Source of the DNA: Botrytis cinerea B05.10
Lineage: Eukaryota; Ascomycota; Leotiomycetes; Helotiales; Sclerotiniaceae
Direction: 5' to 3'
DNA length: 64,000 nucleotides
NCBI RefSeq assembly: GCF_000143535.2
Contig: NC_037316.1
Coordinates: forward strand, 744,001-808,000
The notes under the pieces are model-generated. The model saw nothing but the letters and a program-made list of their open reading frames with translations, did not search any database and was not told where the DNA came from. This document shows positions 21,701 to 31,549 of the stretch, one piece after another. Every line of letters starts with the position of its first letter. Position 1 is the stretch's first letter. A program made the translations under genes and the position numbers.

Positions 21701-24700
21701 AGAAGTTGACTGCCCTTAGGTTGTTTCGGAACCTTCTCTCGTGGAACCTTTACTTTCCTTTTGGGTGGAGCTGAGTCACCGTTTGCATCTCCTTTTGGGG
21801 TAGCAACTCTTTTCGCTGGGGTTGGTGCAGGGCTTGCGCCTTCATTGTCAGTGGGAGGCGGTGCTTCAAAATTCCAAGTTGGAGCAGCAGCTCTCCTAGG
21901 CCGACGTCGTTCATTTCCATTCTCGACATCGGGTGTAGCATCAGTGTCGTTGCCGCCTCCATTCTCTATGTTGGTAATGAGGACGCTAGATTTTTTCGCT
22001 CCTTTCCTCCTGCCAGTTTTAACTTGATTATTTTTCTTCTTGAAGATCGCTTTCCATTCATCGGTTGTTTTAATAATATAATAGTGCTGAATGCAAGCCT
22101 TGTAATCACGATGTGGAAGGCTTTCTGCGATAACAGAAAATTGTTTGCCAGAATGGGAGTACTTCTCTCGAAAAATCAGAGCCTCTTCTTCCGTAAAATT
22201 GTCGATGGATTCTCCGAACTCAAGCATACGAAATGATCGTTCAAATGGAACTTTATGCGTAGTATCCACAAACATAGTTTCTTTGTATTCATCATCCCAA
22301 CACATATCTGGAATGCTCGCTTCCTTGGAGTTTGCAGTCTCTTCCCTAGCATCCTGTTCTTGTTGTTCCTTCGATTCTTTAGCTTCACGCTCGGATTCAC
22401 GAAGGACGCGTTCTATGTCGTGTTCTGTCGCAAATCTACTCCCAGTGCGCCGCTGACCCTCTGTTTTCGGATCTGAACCATTTACCGATTTGCCTCGTTC
22501 GACTGATTCCTCGGCTTCCCTGTCTTGGGCTTTAGCAAATGCTTCTCTACTCCGCACAGCAATTGGATCCATATCCATATCAGTGAATGCGCGGTATTTG
22601 GCATAGTTGTCCGCCCACAATTTCCCCTCTTCTTGCTGTCTTCTCCATTTCTGCGCCATTTTTTCTTCGATGAATCTCGTGAGAGAGGGTTCGGCATCGG
22701 GAGCTATTTCGAGGGAGTTCAAGAACTCTGGATCCTCGTCCCATTTGTTATAATCATAAATTGGCAAAGATTCCGGGGGAGGGGTCTTTGTATCTCTGGG
22801 GTGCTTGACGGCGTCGAGAATTTTAGACTGGCGATCCTCTTCGAGAGCGGCTTCTTGTTGAACAAGTTTTTGCCGTAAAAGCTGGAATCCGGCTTGTTCG
22901 GCTTCATCTTCATCATCATCGCTTTCTTCGGGAATTTCCATAGTGAGTTCTGGGGCTTGTGGCACTGGCGAAGGCATCTTTGGCGGTCCAAACTCATAAT
23001 GTTCATCTTGTTCTTTTTGAATACGGCGATCATCTTCTCCGGAATTGCCTATATCATTGATTACCTCCTGGTTTACAGATTCATCATTTCCATATGTCTC
23101 TGTACCCTCCATCTGATGATCACCATCTGCATCTTTATCCATTGATCTTTGAATTGGACCCTGTGTCTTGGGGCTGATTAATGAATCATCTTCAGGTGCT
23201 TGAGCATCTGGGAGGATCTCAGTATCGATAGGTCCTAGAGATAATGGAAATCTGTAAGCTGGTTCGGTTTCTGACTTTCTATCTTTCTCCGCAGCCAATC
23301 CTGATGCTTCGTCTGACACAGGCGGTGCTGTATCCATAGATGTTTCCACAATTATTTTGTCATCAAGAGGCTGCAATATACGTTCGGAATAGATTCTTGA
23401 CGACAAAGGCGAAGGTGGCCTCTCTGAGCTGGAGACGTTCGCACCAGCATGCTGAAGCTCCAAGTTGGGGGGAAGATCTCGGGTGTCGTTCTTGGAAGCG
23501 TTGTTCTCAAGATCAGTTCTCGGTAATAGTGATGACTCAGTCGTAGGAGGTTGGGAATCTGTGAGCTCAATGGTCGCAGGTTGAATGACAGAGGGTGCGG
23601 TATCTTTAGATGCATCATCTTTTGGGGAAGCTTCTTCGGATACACCAGCTTTAGAGAAACTCTCTTCAATGAACTGGTCCTTTGAGCTCACATCATCTAC
23701 CTTAGTGACTGTGGAATTGGGAATATCAACATTGGTCTCGGTGGGTTTGATGGGGCCGCGAGACTCTCCTTCGAAAAGCGATTGGCTTCTTTCAATGGGC
23801 AATGGAGTAGAATGAATTGCTGGCACTGAAGTTGTTTCATTGGCGATAGAATCCTTTGTAATCACATCAGCAGTGGAATTTGTATCTTCGATGACTGCAG
23901 TGGCTGGCGATTGGGATTCCTCGGAAGGAATAGCTGGATTTATTGGGTCAGGAGCTCGAGGCTGACTTGAATGCCATTGTTGTTTTTCATTTTGGCTCGA
24001 GTCGATTGTTGCTACTGCAATAGGTGATTTCAGAGAAGGTGAAGCTGGACGTTGATGATCTTCACTGACAAGGGGCTTGGAATCGGCGGATAGCATGTCT
24101 TTCGTTGGTTCCAACACTACGTCGGGCTGCTGCTGAGGCTGGGAATGAGGTTCAAGCTCAGGCCCAGACCTATTTTCTTCCTCAATCGGTGTGTGAGGTA
24201 GATCGACTGCGGATTTGGAGCCAATAGATTCAATCAAAGTATCCGGAACTTCTTTTGTATCTAATAGCAAAGGTAGATCTCTAAACGAATTGACAAGAAA
24301 GAAATGATCAAGAGGAGGTAAGTCGGGCCTGTTGCGGGCATCGTTCATGCTACGTCTTACTTCCGCCAATTCACTCTCGAAATTAATCTCATCCTCGGGG
24401 TCATCATCATTGAAGGGGTCCAAATCGGAGTCGGAATAATCATCACTAATCGAGATTTTGGGTGGACGTCTACCGAATAAGGGCTTTCGCTGGCGACGTT
24501 TTTTGTCAACTCGTGCTAACTCATCGAATTTGTGTTCTGGTGTTGCGCCGACTTGTGTGTCCGATCTGGTCTCTAGTGGGGGATTTTCAATGGACTGCGG
24601 AACTATAGACTTTGCAGGGACGTAGAGACTGCCTGGAGCCCCACGGCCAGCATGAAAACGGGGCGCAGTTGGGACCGATACACCAGGTACAGGACTTTCA

Positions 24701-25937
24701 CTGACCGATGCTCCAGTTGAACCAAATGCAGGAACCTGTGGAGGGGGGGCTACATATGGTCAGCATCATACAGAAGACCCACGTGTTGAAACATGTACAG
24801 GAACCAAATTGAAGTTCCAAAAAAGAAAAAAGTAATTGAATCATGAGACTTACTTGCAGAAGGTTGAGTTCTACGAGGGAAATTCGGTTCGGGAGATCTA
24901 CTGCGGACTTGGGGTCGATGATAGTGTTCATCATAATTATAAGGCCGTCCACGTCCACGTGCTAATCCGTTTCCTCTTGCCCTACCATAGCCATGAACAA
25001 ATGGTTGAGATGATTCGGATGAAGGCGAGGTGACAGACATTGGACCGTCTCGTGAGCCTCTTCGAGCACGATCAAGTTCCAGGCTTGAAGGTACATCACG
25101 AATATCTCTACTGTTGTAATTAGGGGATCTTCCCCTACCAAGAGGAGAGGAAGGCCTTCGTCCTTTAAAACTGTCCCGACCGCCCCATTCTCGATCGCGA
25201 CTTCGATCATCGCGAAATGGTACCAAAGGTCCTCTATTATCTCTTCGTATGTCCCTATAGTCTCTATCTCTTTCTATTTCTCGGCCACGTTCTCTATCTC
25301 GATCCCGTTCCCGATCGCGGTCCCTACTCTCATCCCGCCAGCTACCTCTTCCACGGCCACGACCTCTGCCACCTCTGAAATCACCCCGATATCCGAAGTC
25401 GCCTCGATATCCATCGCCAAAACTGTTGCCTCTAGGGCCGCTTGGGGGGTCGATATAACTTTTAGATCCAGCTCGGGGTCCTCGAGGAGGATCGCGTAAT
25501 GATGAATCTCGGTTTGTATCTCGTGAAAGTGTATGCCTATCTGAGAAAAGCTCTCGATTTTGATTGTGATTAAATGCGGCAGTGTTCGCTCTTGAGCTCG
25601 ATGGCGATCGGCGCCTGTCACCGCCGCGCGCAGCCCCTCTATAAGTATCGGAATCGCGGGAGTCGAGATATCGCCTTGGAGATCGATCCACAGGAGAGCG
25701 GGCGCGAGGTGATGTGTGCGGTCGAGTCCTAGAAGATTGATGTTAGAAGCAATTTTCTTGCAATAATCATTGGAGCGACAAACATTGCGATGATATCTGT
25801 AAGAGGGGAAGACTACAGTTTGTAGTGATCCCCGGTAACCTCTCGCCCTTCTTTAATCGATGTCTCAGCGATTGAGTATCTAGTATTTATCAGTGTGGCC
25901 ACTGCCGTTACGAGTCTGGGCCGGCGCCGCTGTTCAT
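18799..25937 (-). CDS. Snt1/NCoR-type co-repressor of the Set3 histone deacetylase complex (two SANT domains)
   Basis: Nuclear scaffold that links the Set3/Hos2 deacetylases to chromatin; SMRT/NCoR is the animal counterpart (family knowledge). Supported exons are 24854-25728 and 18799-24749, separated by a 104-bp intron. A tiny first exon 25912-25937 (MNSGAGPDS) joined over a 183-bp intron is a tentative start and gives 2283 residues. Residues 1-300 are Arg/Asp/Ser/Gly-rich with RGRGRGRG and RDRDRERDRD runs. SANT1, near 1150-1215, has FTEEEALIFREKYSHSGKQF and YKACIQHYY; SANT2, near 1415-1490, has YWSVPEVHDFPELLRHFGTDW and VKNYYQRSV. A highly charged Gln/Arg/Glu helix spans about 1680-1820, followed by Gln/Ser/Pro-rich disorder ending in RERERERQERERE. 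The N-terminal RS part may be miscalled as a separate gene because of the intron. Alternative Vid21/Eaf1 is less likely: no HSA domain and two SANTs. Confidence 0.87.
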
Positions 25938-26829
25938 CAAATGGATACTAAGACAATGTCAAGAGTACAAGCGGTGGGTCTTGGTGTTGGAAGACAGCAC
26001 TGAGTATTGTCGCTGGCGCCGTATGGGATTTTGAGAAGCATGCGAAATGAATTTGATCGAATACTGAGGTTGCCGCAATTGTTGATTCCCGCAGCAGGCC
26101 CGAGATAGTTCGACTTAGCTCAGAAGGTTCGACCAATCAAATCTCGTGATTTCCGGCCCGATCCTTCAAGGTTTTATAGCCTCGAATTTTAACCTCAGCC
26201 TCAGCATTTTCGAGACTAGCTTTGATTCTTATCATGTGATTAGCCAGACTGGTGTTGTTTTCAAAAGGAATACGTTGATGCTACTTGACGAATCTATATT
26301 AATTCATAGTGAAATATTCCTTACTCGACAAGATTATATGTAAAGACTGCCTCGTACACACTGAATGATTGCTCTGCACATCAGATGAGTTTTTGATGCT
26401 CCTATACTAGTAAACATGGAAACCCATAACCTACCTGGGCACCGGTCCCTACAAGCATTTAAACATTTCCCCGCAACGATTTATTTTAAATCCCATTGAG
26501 GCCGCACGAGTTGTGTGCTCCACTGTCCAGCCACAATATAGAGATGCTCCATATTATTACCTAATCATTCAAGATGTGGCTTGACCGTATGCACTGACTC
26601 TCGGTGGACAGTAAAATTTCGACACTTGAACCAGAGCCTCGAAAGCGAAATTGTCACACGGGCCACAAATCGCTTCTCTCTGCATTAAAACTTTTGATCA
26701 CATCTTCGGACAGAGATATATGAAGATATACATGAACACAACACTTTCATAATATCTCTTACAATTTCATCTTCTTTACCACTTTCTGCAACAATTGATA
26801 CTAAAACCTTCAAAAGAAGAAGCTCCAAA
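25938..26829. promoter_or_regulatory. Divergent promoter between SNT1 and deoxyhypusine synthase
   Basis: About 0.9 kb. The part next to deoxyhypusine synthase ends in a T/C- and A-rich leader before the ATG. The SNT1 side may include its 5' leader, since the first exon is not certain. No TATA box assigned; no extra gene seen. Confidence 0.45.
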
Positions 26830-27998
26830 ATGGCCTCAACGACCAATTCCGATGGAGCACCTCCATCCTCCGTCATGGATGCAGTCCTCGTCCCTTCAAA
26901 CGAAATGCCAGTCAATGCACAAAAAGTCGAAGAACTCGACTTTAACAAACTTGCCGGCCGTCCGATTACCGTTGATGATCTATTGAGTGGCATGAATAAT
27001 ATGGGCTTTCAAGCCAGTTCCATTGGTGAAGCTGTTCGAATAATTAATGATATGGTACGTTGTTCTTCCCTCATCATTACGACGAAACCTGACACTATCA
27101 GCGTGCATGGCGTGGTCCAGAACCATCAGATCGTACCACCATTTTTCTTGGATACACTTCAAATTTGATCTCAAGTGGACTTCGTGGTACTCTTCGCTAT
27201 CTCGCTCAACATCGTCATATTTCTGCAATCGTCACCACTGCCGGTGGTGTCGAAGAAGATATCATTAAATGTCTTGGTCCCACCTACATGGGTTCATTCT
27301 CTACTCCTGGAGCTGAGCTACGTGCCAAAGGTCAAAATCGTATTGGAAATCTTATTGTTCCCAACAACAACTACTGCGCATTTGAAGACTGGGTAATGCC
27401 CATTCTCGATACCATGCTCGCTGAGCAAGAGGAATCAAAGAAAGATCCCGATACTGACAACCACATACACTGGACTCCCAGTAAAGTCATCAGAAGATTG
27501 GGCAAAGAGATCAATAATGAAGATTCACTACTTTACTGGGCTTACAAAAATGATATCCCTATTTTCTGCCCAGCACTTACCGATGGTTCTTTAGGCGATA
27601 TGCTTTACTTCCACACTTTCAAATCTTCTCCAGCTCAACTCCGCGTGGATCTTGTTGAGGATATCCGTAAGATAAATACTATGGCTGTACGAGCCAAGCG
27701 AGCAGGAATGATTATTCTAGGTGGAGGTGTAGTCAAACATCACATTGCGAATGCCTGTCTAATGAGAAATGGAGCCGAGAGCGCTGTTTACATCAATACT
27801 GCGCAAGAGTTCGATGGAAGTGATGCTGGAGCAAGACCTGATGAAGCAGTTAGTTGGGGAAAAATTAAGGTTGGAGCAGATAGTGTTAAGGTTTATGTTG
27901 AAGCAACTGCCTGTTTCCCACTGATAGTGGCAGGTACCTTTGCAAAGGACCAAGAGAAGAGTGTATCTCAAGCAACTTCAAATCCTTCGGAAAATTAA
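26830..27998 (+). CDS. Deoxyhypusine synthase
   Basis: NAD-dependent transfer of the aminobutyl group of spermidine to one lysine of eIF5A, the first step of hypusine formation; cytosolic homotetramer (family knowledge). Exons 26830-27054 and 27102-27998, 373 residues; the intron is only 47 bp and phase 0. Motifs include [15 protein letters not shown] and [19 protein letters not shown], which bind NAD and spermidine, [19 protein letters not shown], and the active-site block [20 protein letters not shown] with the catalytic lysine at 287. It ends with [21 protein letters not shown] and the conserved [11 protein letters not shown]. Length equals that of fungal and human enzymes (about 370). Divergent from SNT1. 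Very high certainty. Confidence 0.97.
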
Positions 27999-29411
27999 AT
28001 ATAGAATCACGATTATAAATTGAGACCTTTCCACACCCGTGAATTTATGTTAATGACAAACTGTTCCTTAGCTCAGGATTGTGAACTGACGGCTATATCA
28101 ATTTGTGTTATCAGATTATGTTCCATGCCCAATATTCCATTAGTGCAACTGATTCCACAGAACAGATCGTTTCTGTGCTTACATGATACCTACTCTCGAA
28201 AAGAATATTCATCTAGAGTTCATTGGTAGGTCGGCAGATAGAACATCGTCACACCTTCTTCTGTTAGCAAAATCTCAAAATGAATAAGGTAACAGCCATC
28301 GCCCCTAACACATCCCAATTCCAGTGGCAGTCGCAAGCTTCTGTCTAATATATGAGCACTGAGTAGCAAATTTTCATTTCTGGATGTTATTTAAATGGTC
28401 GCTATTTGTGCTATGGGGGTTTGTGATAAGTCAAGTGAGAGATCAAGCCAAAAGTTCTTTTGAACGGAAAGACATTAGGAAGTTTCGATGTGTGGGAAAT
28501 ATTAGTTCTGAGGGTATTTCATTGGTATAGTTATGATGAATGATGCATGATGGCTGACATATGAAAATAGTCTGTGTAGCGTTCCATTGATTCAAGATGT
28601 GTTGTGACTTTCTTCAGAAGAGAATGAGATTTTTGTTCATTGTTAGGGATGAATTCAAGCACAAAAATGTGTTGTGTAAAGATATGAATGAATTAATTGA
28701 TATCTATGGAAAGTATGAGAGGTGGAATTCAAAACTTGGTATTCTTCCCATTGAATCATGCCTCGTCAAATTCACGGTATACTACATTGTGTATAGTCAG
28801 GTGAAGTATTGATGATGGATTACTGGTAAGGCTATGGAGAAACATACAAATAACAATCAAGCGTTTAGTCACATTTCATTAATCACGATGAAGTCAAATA
28901 TTAAGAATAATGAGTTAAAAAAAGTAAACCACATAACTAACATGATTTCAAAAAACCCCATGATCCTCCCGTGAACTGTCCCAAAAATCAAAAAAAATCA
29001 AAAATCAAAAATCTCAATCATCCTTCCGTGAACCGACCTAAAAGCTAAAATAAATCCAAAGCCACACTGCGCCCCTCACATGAGCAAGTAAGAAGAATGA
29101 TCCTGACCTTCCCAAATACTCCCAAAACAACGGCTGACCGGGAAGCAGCACGCTATATTGAGAAGTCCCTGCGTCTCAAGCACCAACGACATCCGAAAAT
29201 CAACTCATAGAGCTAACCTTGCACATCATATACCTTGAGAACACAACATCGCAATATATAGAAAGGCCACCCCATTCAGACAAACGCAAGTATGACCAAA
29301 ATGCAAACGCAGCGCCACCAAGTCCTAAACACTAGATATCCTAAAGACGAGAAATCCTAAACACCAAATGTCCAAGGCGAATCGGCCCAACTCTCCTTTT
29401 TCAAGATTAAA
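27999..29411. other. Intergenic region, no gene seen
   Basis: About 1.4 kb, AT-rich. Near 28955-29045 an imperfect direct repeat is visible: two stretches containing 'ATCCTYCCGTGAACYG' about 65 bp apart, separated by AAAAATC repeats. A 71-codon frame near 28597-28812 shows no domain. Confidence 0.4.
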
Positions 29412-30071
29412 TTATTCTTGCTTTAGTATGAGTTTGGAAGAGCGAGATTTTCTCTCATTAATGCTCAACTCGGCTGGGATCCCCGCCCCTGGTAGTGGAG
29501 CACCGATGGCATTCAATGCAAGACCGACCTCTCCTCTGTCGCGCTTTTTGAACGACCGTTGCAGGTGCATCCTGTCCGCGGCGTCCCTAGCTTCTTTAGC
29601 CGCCCTCTTTTGTTCCGCGGTCATTGGCGGCCCGGGTGTAGCAGCTCGTCGCTTTCTGGTGTCGCTCTTCTTTTTGTGACGAGCAGCTTTGATGGCAGAT
29701 GCAGCAGGGATACGCCCGGTACCCTTGGCTCCCCGCTGTCGTTTCGCGGGACCGTGTTCGACTGGTTGAGGGGTAGCTTCATGAGCCGGCTTGGTATCCC
29801 TGCTGTCCCATGGGCTACCCAACTTAGGTGGTGACATTGGGAGGTCCTCGGGTGTAGGAGACCCTCGCCAAGAAATTGTGTCTTGACAGCTCCCAGTTTC
29901 GAGCTGTTCATCGGAGATAGGGGATCCCCCTTGTTGACGCACAGATTCAATGAAGATAGCGTCGGCATCGGATACAGGCTTTGCTTTCATGAAAAACAAA
30001 AGCTCAACACCTTTAATTTCATCATCCTCTGGCACTTTTTGGGCAACTCTTCTTTCGTTGCCTGGCTCCAT
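29412..30071 (-). CDS. Orphan hypothetical protein, basic and disordered
   Basis: Uninterrupted ATG-initiated frame of 219 codons, visibly richer in G and C than both flanks. I do not recognise any family. The first 60 residues are mixed (VELLFFMKAKPVSDADAIF); the middle is Pro/Ser-rich (SPTPEDLPMSPPKLGSPWDS); residues about 105-185 are strongly basic with several nuclear-localisation-like clusters (RHKKKSDTRKRRA, KKRDRGEV) and a helical Ala/Arg/Lys segment (AEQKRAAKEARDAADRM). No signal peptide or membrane segment. It lies about 150 bp from a hairpin MITE and 0.8 kb from a minisatellite, so it may be a recent orphan or a piece of a mobile element. Codon choice unlike the flanking AT-rich DNA argues for real coding history. 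Confidence 0.42.
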   Translation of the reverse strand: MEPGNERRVAQKVPEDDEIKGVELLFFMKAKPVSDADAIFIESVRQQGGSPISDEQLETGSCQDTISWRGSPTPEDLPMSPPKLGSPWDSRDTKPAHEATPQPVEHGPAKRQRGAKGTGRIPAASAIKAARHKKKSDTRKRRAATPGPPMTAEQKRAAKEARDAADRMHLQRSFKKRDRGEVGLALNAIGAPLPGAGIPAELSINERKSRSSKLILKQE

Positions 30072-30222
30072 TTTGGAAGAATAGATGCCTTGTGGTCGGT
30101 TCGAGGTTCTGTAGCACAGCGACTGTTAGCCTGTATTCTACATTCTACACAATCAGATAGAGCAAGAGCCCAGACTGAAGGTCAATGTGAAAATTTATAT
30201 TGGTTTCTTTCAGTGTGTGCAA

Positions 30223-30389
30223 TAGTCCGGACTGCAGTCCAACAATATAAGATTTTGAGCGTCCAAAACCAATTAGAACATTCAAATCATTTGAGATGTT
30301 AAATTTGATTGGAACATTCAACCATTTTCAGATTTCCAATTGCTTTTGGACATTCAAACCTTTATATTGTTGGACTACAGTTCGGACTA
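30223..30389. mobile_element. Hairpin MITE with TA target duplication
   Basis: A 163-bp element (30225-30387) between two TA dinucleotides. The ends are inverted repeats of about 53 bp: the left starts GTCCGGACTGCAGTCCAACA and the right, read on the minus strand, starts GTCCGAACTGTAGTCCAACA. I count 9 mismatches in 53, mostly transitions. The left end also contains the perfect palindrome GGACTGCAGTCC. The inner part contains a short direct repeat (ATT[AG]GAACATTCAA). TA duplication, long inverted ends and no coding capacity point to a Tc1/mariner/Fot-type MITE (inference). Confidence 0.72.
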
Positions 30390-30852
30390 TTAGATACCCT
30401 AGTTTCTCTAGTCTCATTGAAACATTTGAATCCATTAATGTATCAGCGTGCTCCAAAATGTCTACAGCTATTAAAATGATGAATTATTCAATATAATCAA
30501 TTGAACCGACTAATGAGAGACTCTGCAGTGACAAATGGATTTGAAAATTTCACCCTTCTAAAAGCTGTAGACCTTTGAAGACGACTCGCTTATTTAGATG
30601 GGATTGAGAGTAGGTAGATTTGATCAATGCGTCAATAGACTCCGATGACAATCTTTTAGCGAATTTGGGAATTCGATAATTAGATGTATCTAGTTGTTTG
30701 ATGGTAGTGAGGATGTTCGGAGTGATAGATAAGAGTACACTCTGATGCTTTTATTTGAATACACGAGGTGCGGTGACTGACAACAGCGGATGAAATGGTA
30801 CTCTCACGAGGGAGTCGTGAAGAAGGGGTAGAATTTGAATACTTACTTTGTT

Positions 30853-31407
30853 GTGGGTATAGAATCGGATGGTAGTTTGTGAGTGGTTGGTTGGTGTAGA
30901 ATCGTGTGGTGGTTTGTGAGTGGTTGGTGGGTGTAGAATCGGATGGTAGTTTGTAAATAGTTAATGAGTGTAGAATTGTATAATGGTTTATAATTGATTA
31001 ATAGATATAGAATTGGATAATAATTTGTAAGTAGTTGGTGAGTGTAGAGTCGTATGGTGGTTTGTGAGTGGTTGGTGGGTGTAGAGTCGTATAGTGGTTT
31101 GTGAGTAGTTGGTGGGTGTAGAATTGGATGGTAGTTTGTAAGTGATTGGTGGATATAGAATCGTATAGTGGTTTGTAAATGATTAATAAATATAGAATTG
31201 TATGATAGTTTATAAATAATTAATAGATATAGAATTGAATAATAATTTGTAAGTGATTGATAGATATAGAATTGTATAGTGATTTGTGAGTGGTTGATGA
31301 GTATAGAATTGGATGATAGTTTGTAAGTGGTTGGTGGGTATAGAATTGGGTAGTAGTTTGTGAGTAGTTGGTGGGTGTAGAATCGGATGATGGTTTATGA
31401 GTGATAA
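30853..31407. repeat. 37-bp minisatellite, 15 copies without indels
   Basis: Fifteen consecutive units of exactly 37 bp; the phase is preserved from unit 1 (30853) to unit 15 (31371). Each unit has a GTGGGTRTAGAATCG-like start and a TTTGTGAGTGGTTG-like end. Units differ almost only by G-to-A changes on the plus strand and C-to-T in the TCG triplet, with one recurrent G/T site. Since 37 is not a multiple of three, the array cannot encode a repeated peptide in one frame. The pattern resembles repeat-induced point mutation or cytosine deamination acting mainly on one strand. Confidence 0.9.
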
Positions 31408-31507
31408 TGTTTGTATAGAGGGAATTTGGGAGGGAAGTCACTTTCTATTTATAGAAATTGACATTTGCACTACATATGACGACCACGAAGCCATTGAAAC
31501 CCAGTTA

Positions 31508-31549
31508 TTTGTAGTATATGTCTAGCGTGTTGTAGTATATGTCTAGTGT
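31508..31549. repeat. Two tandem copies of a 21-bp unit
   Basis: TTGTAGTATATGTCTAGCGTG and the same unit with C to T (TAGTGTG) lie side by side, followed by a partial third start (TTGTAGTT). The single difference is again a C/T transition, as in the nearby 37-bp array. Confidence 0.75.

Noticed and set aside
18799..24423. Separate gene starting at MDPFNDDDPED
   Set aside because: That first codon is TTG; the frame continues upstream to the splice acceptor at 24750, so it is an internal part of the SNT1 gene.
18799..25937. Vid21/Eaf1 (NuA4 subunit) as identity for the large SANT protein
   Set aside because: No HSA domain seen and there are two SANT domains spaced about 250 residues apart, the Snt1/NCoR layout.
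31220..31441. Minus-strand frame through the 37-bp minisatellite (THQPLTNYHPILYSS-like peptide)
   Set aside because: Starts at GTG, covers only part of the array, and a 37-bp unit shifts frame every copy, so there is no selected repeated peptide.
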